The notes under the pieces: generated by a model
The model's input: the letters and a program-made list of their open reading frames with translations, nothing else
Told to the model about the DNA's origin: nothing
Databases searched by the model: none
Program-made: the position numbers and the translations under genes
Part shown: positions 37,601 to 47,635 of the stretch, in pieces
How the letters are laid out: each line of letters begins with the position of its first letter
Numbering within the stretch: position 1 is the stretch's first letter
Assembly (NCBI RefSeq): GCF_026151205.1
Contig: NC_087082.1
Location: 9,184,901-9,248,900 of the forward strand
Source of the DNA: Bolinopsis microptera
Taxonomy: Eukaryota; Ctenophora; Tentaculata; Lobata; Bolinopsidae
Length of the DNA stretch: 64,000 nt
Direction: 5' to 3'

Positions 37601-40600
37601 TCATTATTGAGGATATTTTTCAACGAAGGAGTTACTTCTTTTTTCGTTTTTCTCGACAAGTCTGCTTGCAGTTCTTCACCTTCATTTGGCGAAACACCGC
37701 TGTCAGGTTCCTTTGAGCTCGTATCAGATAATATAGGTTCTTTCATATCCTCAGAGACACCTGAATCCTCTCCGCTATCTTCACTGCTGCTATATGTATC
37801 AACACTAACTGATATAACCAGACATTGTGTACTATATGCCTGAGACAGTTTTAGCTTCCCGTTCAAGATGGTTTTACATTCCTCGTAGCAAGCCAGTAAA
37901 GGAATCCCTTGAGCAAACCCCAAAGGCTTCCTACAATCGTCTAGGAGGTCAAAGACGCTCTTATATGCAGACAAATTTAGTGTTGCTTCTTTAACAGTAG
38001 TCCCATCTATGTCCAACCGTTTCAAATGAAAACAGAGGCTATCCTCTTCCATTTGGCTAGAAGAAAATCTGCTTCAACCCTTATCTTTATTCTGGCTATG
38101 GATCGGGTTATCTATCTACATCACCTAATGAGAATAATTGTATGTCATCTGAGTAGTTAAAGGTCTAATTTTCAAAAGGACAAACTTGCCTTTAATGTAA
38201 GTTTAAAGGCTAAACAATGTACTACTACTACAATTTGACTCGATCCAAGCATTAAAATGAAAGTTTGAAGGCTAAACAATGTACTACTACTACAATTTGA
38301 CTCGATCCAAGCATTTAAAAATGAAAATTCATTTAAAAACAATTACCACAATTATTATTTGATTAAATATACTCCTCGTAATTAATTAATTTATTTCGTA
38401 ATGATAATAAATAAAAATCTTATCAGAAAGAATTATTTCAATCGGGCACTTAGTAAATGAGCTATAAACCCCAACGTATGTGTATTAATATGACCTTTTA
38501 CTTAAGTGCTTACATTCAAGTTGGCATTATCAAGTACGTACAGAGAAATTAGATAAACACAAGGTCGAAAATCAAGCACTGCAGAAATTAACTTGTCGTG
38601 AAACAGTGTAGAAGTGTAGATGTCAAAGTGTTACATTTTTCTTAAATCAGAGGTCACTTAGCATCTCTAAAAAGTTGCACCGGACAGAGAGCAAAACATT
38701 AGTATAAGTGAAGCCTCCTTATAATCTATTGACCACATTATCTCTTTACTATACCATTATCCGTTTATCTGAACACACGGTATTTCTATCACTCGCCACA
38801 TCAGACTAATGTTTTCTAAAGATCTTATGATCAATATCAGTTTCACTAATTTACTCATGTAGCAGAACACTCAGGCTCCTGAAAGGCGTAGAGACTTGAA
38901 TCTAAGCTCAAAATGACCGTGATGGCCATTTAATACACAGTATCTATGACTATATATATATAGATAATATACAGGGGCCCAATAGTCAGACATACCGCGG
39001 GTCTTTTACCACCTCCGTGTTTCATATTTGAGACCTGTAACTTTGCAAATAATATACTGTCACTAATCATTCGAGGATTCCGTCCAAAAGATGGTGCGAA
39101 ACGGATTTAAAATGACAAAGTTATTAAGCAACTTGTTTATCTCGTTAGCAAAGAGTGATTTAGCACGCTCGAATTTTTCCTCACTTTCGATGATAATTAT
39201 GAAAATTCTAAAGCCTTAAACAAAATTCTAAGAATGCTGTGCCCTTTTTCTACAACCTTGCTAAAAATTGCGAGTTTTCTTGTCATACTGTTTGTGGCAG
39301 TTTCTTAATTTCTTTGCACTTTGCTCCATCTGTGAGAATCAACAAAATTACCGTAGATGGTCTCGTAAGGTTATGGAACTGCAAACCGGAGAAATAACTG
39401 AAGAAAAATTAGTTGACGATCTCCGTCTAATAATTTGGCATAATATCCGCTATGGAACTGGGGGGATACACTAAGAATGCCAATCATTCTGCCAGCCAAA
39501 CGGAGCTGCTCTACTTAAATGACACATTTTCTATCTCAATTCTCAAGTTACTCACTTATAATGAGCTCATTTCTTAGATATACAATGTTTGATCGAGTAT
39601 ATTTTATTTGATCATGTCGTTAACCATAACCACTCTTGACAATATTGATATATTGCTTCATACCATGTATATATCTATATTATATTTTAAACTTGCCGAA
39701 ATTCCCCCGGCAACTGGGACATAGGAAAAAAACACTGAAAATTGACCAAAAAATGACCCTCTGGCATGAGTGGCATGACCAATTTCAGCTTGCAAATGCA
39801 GTTGAATCCTTGCAATTTTTAGCAGGGTTGTAGAAAAAGGATAGGAATAAGAGATAACATTCTTAGAATTTAGATTAAGGCTTTATCGCACGTGCAAGGA
39901 ATCGCACGTGCGCGAGCAACCACAGATCAGATTAGCAACGCGCGTTGCCATGCTTTATGATACGTCATGAATAGCTCACATTTACGCTCACTCTCTGACT
40001 ATTCATAACTTTGGTTGTGATTGATAATTTTGATGCGGTAAAAAGCATCGTTTAGGGAATCCGAATACGTACAACTAAACGTTGTCGTCATAGCTAAATA
40101 AAATTCATAATTTCTACAGTACAGAGCTCAGAGCTGGATGATGAAAAGAACTTAAAACATAACTGATTTTTTAAATTTCTTCGAACAAAGCTTTCAACTA
40201 GCGGGTTTTTAGTATTATATAAATATAATATGCAGCGCGGATTGGCCATTAAATAGTCAATTTTAAAAACTATTTTATTTAAATGCTGTTCTCTGCACTA
40301 TTTGGAAAGTGTTCAATGCAAAATAAGTAAAACTAAAAAGATAGTGTTCCCTTGGATTCAGGTAACCGTGGCTAGATTCAGAAGAATCTCGACATTCAAA
40401 ATATGTATAGTGATCGAGTACTGCAAGAATAAAACAAAATACGACGTTCTAATGGCAGTACATTGAAATCTACTTTGTCATACTGTTTGATAGTTGATAC
40501 AAGCACGAGACTTTGGCTGATTCTGATGAAAAATGTGTAGCCAAAGCAAGACCAACCAGCAGACCAGTAAATATTTCACGTGCTATGATAAAATTAAAAT

Positions 40601-41337
40601 TAAGTAATACGAACTAGCAATACCATAATATACAAGAGACTTAAAATGTATGTAATTAAATTACTTAGGCGTCACCAAAACTCAGATATATCGACTCCAG
40701 ACTCGCTTGTAAGCCGTCATATATCATATCAGTATGTCATGCCCATGGTTGGCATCTTTACAAATATCAAACATAATGGGACTGCGGGAATGGTTTCGTT
40801 TATTCGTTATCTTCCAGAATTTTATCTAAAAGGATAACCTACGTTTTGTACAGTTTAACAGCGCCAACTGCAGATGACCGAAATATGCTGTGATTAACCA
40901 GTCGTGTATAAATGTTTGGCAAGACGTTAACAGTTCTAAGTACCTCACCTAGAAGCATTTGTTAAATATTTGATTCATTTTACAAACGCCGAGTGTTGGT
41001 GTTTGGCCCAGATGACAGTTTAGGATTAGGATAGAAAATCTGGGACAGGGATTCCTGGACCCTGGTGCATAGCTGAGAGACATTTAGATTTTTGGAAATA
41101 GGCATATTTGAAGATGTAGTTAATATATTATTACACTATTGAACACCATAAACTTAATATTAAAAGCAACCACTCTGTAACTGTGACCATAACCATGATT
41201 GTTAACGACTAACCATGGTAATTATCCCAGGGGTACAGAAGTCAGGAGCGGAGACATTGACCAGCACAATGTTGGGAACATTCCTGGACGATCCCCGGAC
41301 GAGAGACGAGTTTTTAAGAATCTGCACCCGTAGGTAG
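28641..41337 (+). CDS. GCH1: GTP cyclohydrolase I, seven exons
   Basis: Exons 28641-28698, 29023-29132, 30859-30985, 31311-31441, 31543-31629, 31888-31996 and 41231-41337 join in phase to 242 codons plus stop. Human GCH1 is 250. The enzyme turns GTP into dihydroneopterin triphosphate, the first step of tetrahydrobiopterin synthesis. The zinc ligands are visible: Cys and His in [12 protein letters not shown] (exon 4) and Cys in [10 protein letters not shown] (exon 6). Other signatures are [19 protein letters not shown] and, in the last exon, [19 protein letters not shown]. The first ATG (28625) fails because its frame meets a stop in exon 2, so the ATG at 28641 is used. The last intron is 9.2 kb and carries an antisense VLIG-like gene. 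The first two exons encode a poorly conserved N-terminal extension and are less certain than the rest. Confidence 0.9.
29133..30858 (+). other. GCH1 intron 2, no recognised element
   Basis: About 1.7 kb of intronic DNA. It holds no ORF or repeat that can be named. A short duplication (ACAAACGAGA..TAAGGTAACAGT) lies at about 29226-29279. Confidence 0.4.
31059..31215. mobile_element. pogo/Tigger-like MITE, second copy
   Basis: 157 bp, starting CAGTAAAACCCCGATTTACC and ending GGTAAATCGGGGTTTTACTG, with TA on both sides (31057-31058, 31216-31217). It belongs to the same family as 11104-11280, with the interior inverted relative to it. It lies in GCH1 intron 3. Confidence 0.85.
31997..33108. other. 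Start of GCH1 last intron, no gene supported
   Basis: AT-rich. A 34-codon frame from ATG 32312 ([16 protein letters not shown]) and short frames near 32520-32630 and 32815-32900 look somewhat protein-like but join nothing. It probably includes the 3' flank of the antisense VLIG-like gene. Confidence 0.35.
33109..38052 (-). pseudogene. VLIG/GVIN-like very large GTPase, intronless, two frameshifts
   Basis: Three consecutive minus-strand frames make one protein of about 1,650 residues: 38052-37012, 37070-36066 and 36069-33109. The first frame passes to the second near 37080-37086 (a T-rich site) and the second to the third at 36066-36069. Each needs one base gained or lost. The first part is acidic and serine-rich with no named domain. 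The second ends in helical sequence before the G domain. The third has a P-loop GTQSTGKST (about residues 63-71 of that frame), DTEGL (112-116), long helical stretches, and a Cys/His cluster near the end (CPRCLLPC, then [13 protein letters not shown]), as in interferon-inducible very large GTPases. It is single-exon like vertebrate VLIG genes. It is either a recent pseudogene or an intact gene with assembly indels. It is nested antisense in the GCH1 last intron. Confidence 0.75.
38201..38324. repeat. Direct duplication of about 62 bp
   Basis: The unit containing GGCTAAACAATGTACTACTA and CTCGATCCAAGCATT occurs twice in tandem, just upstream of the VLIG-like gene (its promoter side). Confidence 0.85.
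38325..41230. other. GCH1 last intron, 3' part
   Basis: AT-rich intron upstream of the antisense VLIG-like gene, so it may hold its promoter. A GC-rich patch with GCACGTGC motifs is at about 39890-39955. The inverted repeat at 39210-39884 is listed separately. No other ORF is supported. Confidence 0.4.
39210..39884. repeat. Inverted-repeat element, arms about 65 bp
   Basis: The left arm 39210-39276 (AAAGCCTTAA, AATTCTAAGAATG, CTTTTTCTACAACCTTGCTA) pairs with the complement of about 39814-39884, with one gap of about 17 bp. The spacer has no convincing ORF. It is probably an old MITE. No target duplication was resolved. Confidence 0.6.
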
Positions 41338-41739
41338 AAACAAGATGTAATGCTTCCGAGTGGCTTTGATACATGTTGCAAGCCTCTTATCACAGTAATG
41401 AGGTATACAAGGCGCGCGAAATGAGGTATACAACGTGTATCAACAGTAGCAGACTCCGTGCGTGCCCGTTTCCTCGTAGAATTCAATACTGGATGAGGAT
41501 TGAGGGGCGCGGATAACGTCTAGGAGAGAAGGAAGTTTCTGATTCTGAATGTAGTTCCAAATTATAAGCAGTCGATGACTTGACAATTAAACTTCATGTC
41601 GCACAACTGAAACTAGGTTATCAGATTTAGTATTATTTTTATTTTTATTTCAGTGCCGGTTGATCCAAGTACATTTTGTAGATCATAATATGTACAAGCT
41701 GTTTTTAATTCAGGATTTTATTTCTGTCCTCAGCTTTAA

Positions 41740-42152
41740 GGGGTCGTTCACATATTACGTAATCAGCCGAGGGGGGTTTCAAATGCTTACGGTTGATTAC
41801 GGGGGGGAGGGGGGGTTTGGTCGTTGATTACGTAATCAAAATTTTAATTTTTTACCGATTTTCGAAATACCAATTGGACAATTTTCGTTAATTATGTAAT
41901 CAAAATTTTAGTTTTTTTAACCAATTTTCGTTTAGTAAGTGCTTTGCGATTATTTCATTCATTAATCCGTTGTGATAGCTTTTAATAATATAGGAGGGGG
42001 GTTGTGTCTTGATTACGGGGGGGGGGGGGTCAAACCTTGATTACGTAATATAGGGGGGGGGGGGGGGTTCGGTCTTGATTACGGTTGATTACGTAGGGGG
42101 GGGGGGGGTAAAAATTGCCAAAATATTGATTACGTAATATGTGAACGACCCC
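41740..42152. mobile_element. Harbinger-like MITE with long G runs, TAA duplication
   Basis: The terminal inverted repeats are 26 bp and perfect (starting GGGGTCGTTCACATATTACG) and are flanked by TAA on both sides (41737-41739, 42153-42155). The interior repeats TTGATTACG with several runs of 7-15 G on the + strand. It has no ORF. Confidence 0.8.
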
Positions 42153-42295
42153 TAATCATAATATTGACTGTTGACTATTTTCGCCATCCGGATTTTTTAT
42201 TGTCGATGATATTGATATACCACTTTTTGGTAGTCATCCACTGATTAAATTTATGATTCTTTCTTAACTGTTGTCCATTAGCATTATAGTGTTAA

Positions 42296-43661
42296 GGGGA
42301 GATACACCAAAAACGTTTTTGCTCCGAACATCGATTTTATTTTATATCATGGTTAAATAGACAAAAAGAATAAGATTGCACACCTTCAAAATTTTCTAAA
42401 AATATTCCCTCATCGAGAAAAAAAATATTTTTCTTTTTCGAAAATTTTTAAAATTTGGAGAAGTCTGTCACTGTAATACCGATAGTTCGGCCATTTTAAA
42501 AGTTTTTTAGCTGATTTGTTTACTGAACATTACTTACACTCCGGAAGACAACCCTTTAAAAGATTATATAATTGAACAATAAATGACCATGTTACAGACC
42601 GAACAAGGTGAAAAAAGAAAAATTGGGATTTTTGCCTACCACCAAAGTTGTACATTTTACCACTCGCCCAGGTCATCAGATATCGCTTCAAAAATTCTTG
42701 TGAGTGTAGCTGATGATCATATCAAACTTTTTGGAACAGGATTTCTCTCAGTTTTGAGTTTTAAGGTATGAAATGTGGCCTTAAACGACTTAGTAAAATT
42801 CATCGTAAAAAAGGGCCAAACATGGCAGAATTAAGGCTTAAAATACATATAACTCAAAAAGTATCAGTTTTTTTGAAATAATTTTTACAGAATCGTAATC
42901 AGCTTGAGAAGACGAATCTTTTAGTACCAAATAGGTGATTTTAGAAGGCAAATTGTCTTAAATAATTTTCTAGCTCGAACACAAGGGTCCCCCCTTGTAT
43001 AAATTTTGTACAAATTGTACACATTCTTTACAAATTTTGTGTCTTTAACTATTATCAATTTGGTACTAAAAGATTCGTCTTACCAAGCTGATTACGATCC
43101 TGTAAAAATTATTTCAAAAAAACTGAAACTTTTTGAGTTATAGGCATTTTAAGCCTTAAATCTGCCAAGTCGTTTAGGCCACATTTCATACCTTAAAACT
43201 CAAAACTGAGAGAAATCCTGTTCCAAAAAGTTTGATATGATCATCAGCTACACTCACAAGAATTTTTGAAGCGATATCTGATGACCTGGGCGAGTGGTAA
43301 AATGTACAACTTTGGTGGTAGGCAAAAATCCCAATTTTTCTTTTTTCACCTTGTTCGGTCTGTAACATGGTCATTTATTGTTCAATTATATAATCTTTTA
43401 AAGGGTTGTCTTCCGGAGTGTAAGTAATGTTCAGTAAACAAATCAGCTAAAAAACTTTTAAAATGGCCGAACTATCGGTATTACAGTGACAGACTTCTCC
43501 AAATTTTAAAAATTTTCGAAAAAGAAAAATATTTTTTTTCTCGATGAGGGAATATTTTTAGAAAATTTTGAAGGTGTGCAATCTTATTCTTTTTGTCTAT
43601 TTAACCATGATATAAAATAAAATCGATGTTCGGAGCAAAAACGTTTTTGGTGTATCTCCCC
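42296..43661. mobile_element. 1.37-kb near-perfect palindrome flanked by TTAA
   Basis: The two halves are inverted copies about 600-640 bp long, starting GGGGAGATACACCAAAAACG. They are almost identical: a 62-codon ORF at 42583-42771 reappears exactly on the other strand at 43186-43374. The right arm lacks about 36 bp present in the left. About 130 bp at the middle are unpaired except for a small palindrome (ACAAGGGTCCCCCCTTGT, 42981-42998). TTAA lies at both borders (42292-42295, 43662-43665), the target of piggyBac and Kolobok elements. No transposase is seen. Confidence 0.85.
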
Positions 43662-43665
43662 TTAA

Positions 43666-44500
43666 AGTATTAGGATTATGAATTGGAATTATGGTTTTGT
43701 TTTGACAACTGATTTATGTTTAAATTCGATAAACTATATAAGACTGAAAATATGTTTTTTTATTTGTCGATATACCCATATTTTGTTAAATTGATAACTT
43801 CTAGCCCCAAAATACTTTAGGTTAAACCCAAATCCTAACCCTAACCATGGGCTCATATTATTTCGAGTGATGGCCTAATCGGTAAGTTCAAAGTAACCTT
43901 AACAAATATTGGATGTTCGATTGCGGTAATATTAAAAGTCTACCAATGAATATTCTGCCAGCCGGATAGTAATATAAAATGATGACCTTAACCTCATTTT
44001 TAGCAGTTGTTTCCAATTTACTGACGGAGTGTCGGTTATTAGGATTAGTGGGTCTGGCTCAGCTGATTACATATCCTCCTGATTCCATGGTACATTCCAT
44101 GAAGTGCGGGCCCTTCCCTCATGTATAGGAGGCTGGTGGGCCGTTCTCCTTTAAGGGGATACTTTATAGTTTAGTTTGTATTATTGGACAGGTGTCCAGT
44201 TGACAGACAGAAGGGAGGCAGCTGCTGTCCAGACGCAACAATAACACTAATGGACAATTATAGCTCGAAATAAAACTTTAGCTATATTACTGATGTGGTT
44301 GCATTAAATTTGAAGTTTTATTTTCACCGAGACAACCATTGAAGCCTTGCTCACGTCGGTTCCGCTCCAAAAACTTCAAACTTGACTTTTAAAAAGTGCC
44401 CATTAAATTTCAAATATCATTATAAAAATGATACAAGCGTATCATATTCGTAACACCATTTCAACCTATCAAATTTTCGTTGCAGACACACAAAAGAAAG
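43666..44500. other. Spacer before the EGF/Ig gene
   Basis: No ORF. A TTAAGGGGATAC motif near 44153 resembles the ends of the neighbouring palindrome and may be a decayed solo end. A short telomere-like CCTAACCCTAACC occurs near 43834. Confidence 0.4.
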
Positions 44501-44532
44501 CTCCAGTCACGTGACCTCACTCCAGTCACGTG
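44501..44532 (+). promoter_or_regulatory. Paired E-boxes upstream of the EGF/Ig gene
   Basis: CTCCAGTCACGTG occurs twice (44501-44513, 44520-44532), putting two CACGTG E-boxes 19 bp apart and about 100-120 bp before the ATG at 44630. The regulatory role is inferred from position only. Confidence 0.4.
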
Positions 44533-44629
44533 GGTACCGGTGGTTGGCACCTGCTTAACCATTTATCATTATATTGTCACCGCTATATTAACTCCCTGCG
44601 CCTCTTGTCCTACTTCATTAGTTCCTTAA

Positions 44630-46672
44630 ATGATGAGAATAGTTCTGTTCCTTACCACCCTGCTCCCTGGCCTCATCCAGGCTGGTCACATCTGTGATAT
44701 CCCCGGAATTTGCCCGACTGGATATACCTGCGTTCCAGATACGCCCTACAGCGGAAACTGTGTAGCAGATAGTGTATGCCAGGAGGACACTTGTCCTGAG
44801 GGAGAAGTATGCGAGGAAAACGAGGACAAGACCCACACTTGCATGTGCCCTCCAGGTACCGAGCGAAGTGAGACAAACTGCGTGGAGTTCTGTGATCTCC
44901 CTAACGCATGTCTTGATCCTCTGATGGAATGTATCCCTACGGACACGTCCTATAACTGTGTTTGTCCTGAGAACTACCTAGTTCAAAACGGTCTCTGTCT
45001 GCCAGGATGCCAGACTGAAGTGTGCCCGGAGAAGATGGACTGCCTCCTGGAGCTGAACAACACCATCTCGTGTCTGTGTGGGGAAGGAGAAGTAGTAGGA
45101 GGAAAAGACTGTGTTCCCGCCTGCAAGTCCGACTCTTGTCCTGACCATATGGAGTGTGAAACAGATACGGACAGCTTTAAGTGTCTGTGTCCAGCTGGGT
45201 TTATCCTCACAGCAGAGGAGCAGTGTGTGCCGGAGTGCGAGGTAGAGCCATGTGAAGAGGAGGACAGCTGTGTTGCACACGAGGGAGTGTACCAGTGCTG
45301 CCCGGAGGGACACTTACCTCACCCGGATACTAGAGAGTGCACTCCTACCTGCCTCATACCCAACATCTGTCCTGCAGGTCTGGAGTGTCTCAACCACAAA
45401 CATGAGAATGCCTCGTTCAGCTGCATCTGTCCTGATCACTCAGTCTTCAACGCTGATGGAGAGTGTGTGGACTTCTGTGAAGTGGAGTTCTGTCCATCTG
45501 GAATGGAATGTTCAGCCACTGAAGGAGGCTTCAACTGTACCTGCTCTGAGTCGGAGGAGTGTAAACAATGCAGTGATAACCCCTGTGACCAGGACTTTAT
45601 CTGTGTTCAAGGGGACTTCACTCACCAGTGTATCTGTGACGAGGGCTACCAGCTGAAACACGGCCGATGTGTGGATATGAACGAGTGCGAGTATGATATC
45701 TGCAACATCTCAGGAGCTGAATGCACCAACATGGAAGGGAGCTACCAGTGCACCTGCCCCAGGAACTCTTACTACAACGACACATCTAACGCTTGTGATA
45801 GGTACAACATGTGTGATGTAGATCCTTGTGAGACCTCAAAAACAGGGATGTCTTGTAGAGATCTGGGAGTAGGATTCGCCTGTTTGTGTCCTGAAGACTA
45901 CCCTGAGGATCTGTGCGCTGAACAGGAACCCTGTGACTGCGGAGAGAATGAAGAGTGTGTGGAGGCTGATGGGAAATACTTCTGCCAGTGCGACAAGTCC
46001 TCATTCAAACCCATTAGTTACGGGGCACAGGCCTGTATACCAGATCCTGAGGTAAAAAATGCTGGGATCATTAACCCTAAGAAAGGAGTCACCTTCACCC
46101 TAAGACTAGGAGAAACAGACAAAATTTCCCTGAAACTCAAGGACAGTGATAGGGACAGGAGATCACCCTGGCATCTGGTTTCGTGGTACAAGGCTGATCG
46201 GGGTCTCAAGATCACCGGAGGAAGAGCAACAACTCCAGCGGGACACTTCTCAACTCCCCACTACAGACAGCAAGTTGTTCTGCAGAATATAAGACCAGAG
46301 GACAGGGGTCTTTACATGGTCCGGATTGAGAAACCTGGCTATAGGACTGTCTCCGACAAAGTCACCGTGAAGATTGAGGACCCAATCACCGCGAACTACG
46401 GACCTAAAAACATCAAAGGAGGAAATTACTGGGGGTTCAAAGTGCACCTTAACGCCAAGCTAGAGGACTACAAGATCACGTGGTACAGGGACATAGCAGG
46501 ACACTTGGAACTGCTGCAAGATGACGGGGACAGTGTGAAGTATGAGCAGGCAGGACGACAGTTGACAGTAGAGAAGAAAGCTGGGGTCTACCTTGCTAGA
46601 CTCAGGGGTACTCTACCTGGACCTAGTGGAACACTGGTCACTGGGGAGGTCAAATTCCCAGCAGATAAATAG
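44630..46672 (+). CDS. Secreted EGF-repeat protein with Ig-like C-terminus, intronless
   Basis: 680 codons in one exon. A signal peptide (MRIVLFLTTLLPGLIQAG) is followed by about eleven short Cys-rich EGF-like units across residues 20-460. One has the calcium-binding signature DMNECEYD and GSYQCTCP. The remainder (about 470-680) is Cys-free and contains two Ig-like beta folds: the first with LGE, VSWYK and LQNIRPEDRGLYMVRI, the second with KITWYRD and GVYLARL. There is no transmembrane segment, so an extracellular or matrix protein is likely. Either of the two leading Met codons could start. No precise orthologue is recognised. An intronless gene this long is unusual beside the multi-exon FBXO31 and GCH1. 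Confidence 0.85.
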   Translation: MMRIVLFLTTLLPGLIQAGHICDIPGICPTGYTCVPDTPYSGNCVADSVCQEDTCPEGEVCEENEDKTHTCMCPPGTERSETNCVEFCDLPNACLDPLMECIPTDTSYNCVCPENYLVQNGLCLPGCQTEVCPEKMDCLLELNNTISCLCGEGEVVGGKDCVPACKSDSCPDHMECETDTDSFKCLCPAGFILTAEEQCVPECEVEPCEEEDSCVAHEGVYQCCPEGHLPHPDTRECTPTCLIPNICPAGLECLNHKHENASFSCICPDHSVFNADGECVDFCEVEFCPSGMECSATEGGFNCTCSESEECKQCSDNPCDQDFICVQGDFTHQCICDEGYQLKHGRCVDMNECEYDICNISGAECTNMEGSYQCTCPRNSYYNDTSNACDRYNMCDVDPCETSKTGMSCRDLGVGFACLCPEDYPEDLCAEQEPCDCGENEECVEADGKYFCQCDKSSFKPISYGAQACIPDPEVKNAGIINPKKGVTFTLRLGETDKISLKLKDSDRDRRSPWHLVSWYKADRGLKITGGRATTPAGHFSTPHYRQQVVLQNIRPEDRGLYMVRIEKPGYRTVSDKVTVKIEDPITANYGPKNIKGGNYWGFKVHLNAKLEDYKITWYRDIAGHLELLQDDGDSVKYEQAGRQLTVEKKAGVYLARLRGTLPGPSGTLVTGEVKFPADK

Positions 46673-47635
46673 AACTCACAGTAAAGTGAACAATTTAAGT
46701 TTTTGAAATTCCAGAACTCATTTACAGTATTCGAATTTATAGTTGTAATAATTTTTGTTTGATTTTGCTGTGACAGTTTGTTTCAATGAAAACTATACCA
46801 AGGACCGATCATAGACAAATTCTGTCAGTGGACAATAATCGTGAAACACCCCTATGTTGACGTTTTCTGTAAACGATCCCAATTAGACAAATGAACACAA
46901 CGAATTTTGGAAACTAACAATTTCTCGCTTAAAAAAACAAATAGAACAAGATGAACAGGATCTTAAGCAGATTATTTCAGAGCTTCAAAAATCTCAATTA
47001 GTCTACAGATATTACTCGTTTGCCTGGCATCCACGTGTAAGGTTCTGCGCAGAGGAATTTATCAAAAATAACTATGAACATGAAAATATACCTCTAGAGC
47101 ACCAGTCATTGGTCAAATATTGACCCATTTACAGCTGTCCCAAGTGTGCTCAGATCTCTGGGTATGGGTACCTCAAGATGGCTTCTACATTAGGTCATGA
47201 AGGAAATGCCAATAAAAAGTTCACATATCATGCACGTTTCAATGGCTACCAATTTTGACCCTAGAGATGAAATAAATTATTGACAGCAGTTGTCGAAACT
47301 TTCCTTCTCATAGTCCAATATTGCTTAAAAATTCTGATCGCTCAATAAAAATTTAAAAACCCTGAATATAACCATCGCCTGTTATTACATTATACATCAG
47401 ATTTTGTAGAAAAATAAAATCAAATTTCATCACATATCAAGGAATCCGAAACAGTAATCTTTTCCGAATCAATAAATTTGAATTCCATTTACAGTAACTA
47501 CAGTGGCTAGCTGCTATCCCTTATTAACATTAAATAGCTGCCTAACACTGGCCCCTATACAAATAAGTGGTCCAAAGTTCACACTCGACCAACCATCAAT
47601 CTGAAATCAATAACAATCACGCGCTAAACAACATC
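46673..47635. other. Spacer between convergent EGF/Ig gene and KIF13
   Basis: 3' flanks of two convergent genes. AT-rich, no ORF or named repeat. Confidence 0.5.

Noticed and set aside
42583-43374. Two identical 62-codon ORFs as genes
   Set aside because: They are mirror copies in the arms of the palindrome, with no recognisable motif.
43830-43860. Interstitial telomere repeat
   Set aside because: Only about two CCCTAA units, too short to be meaningful.
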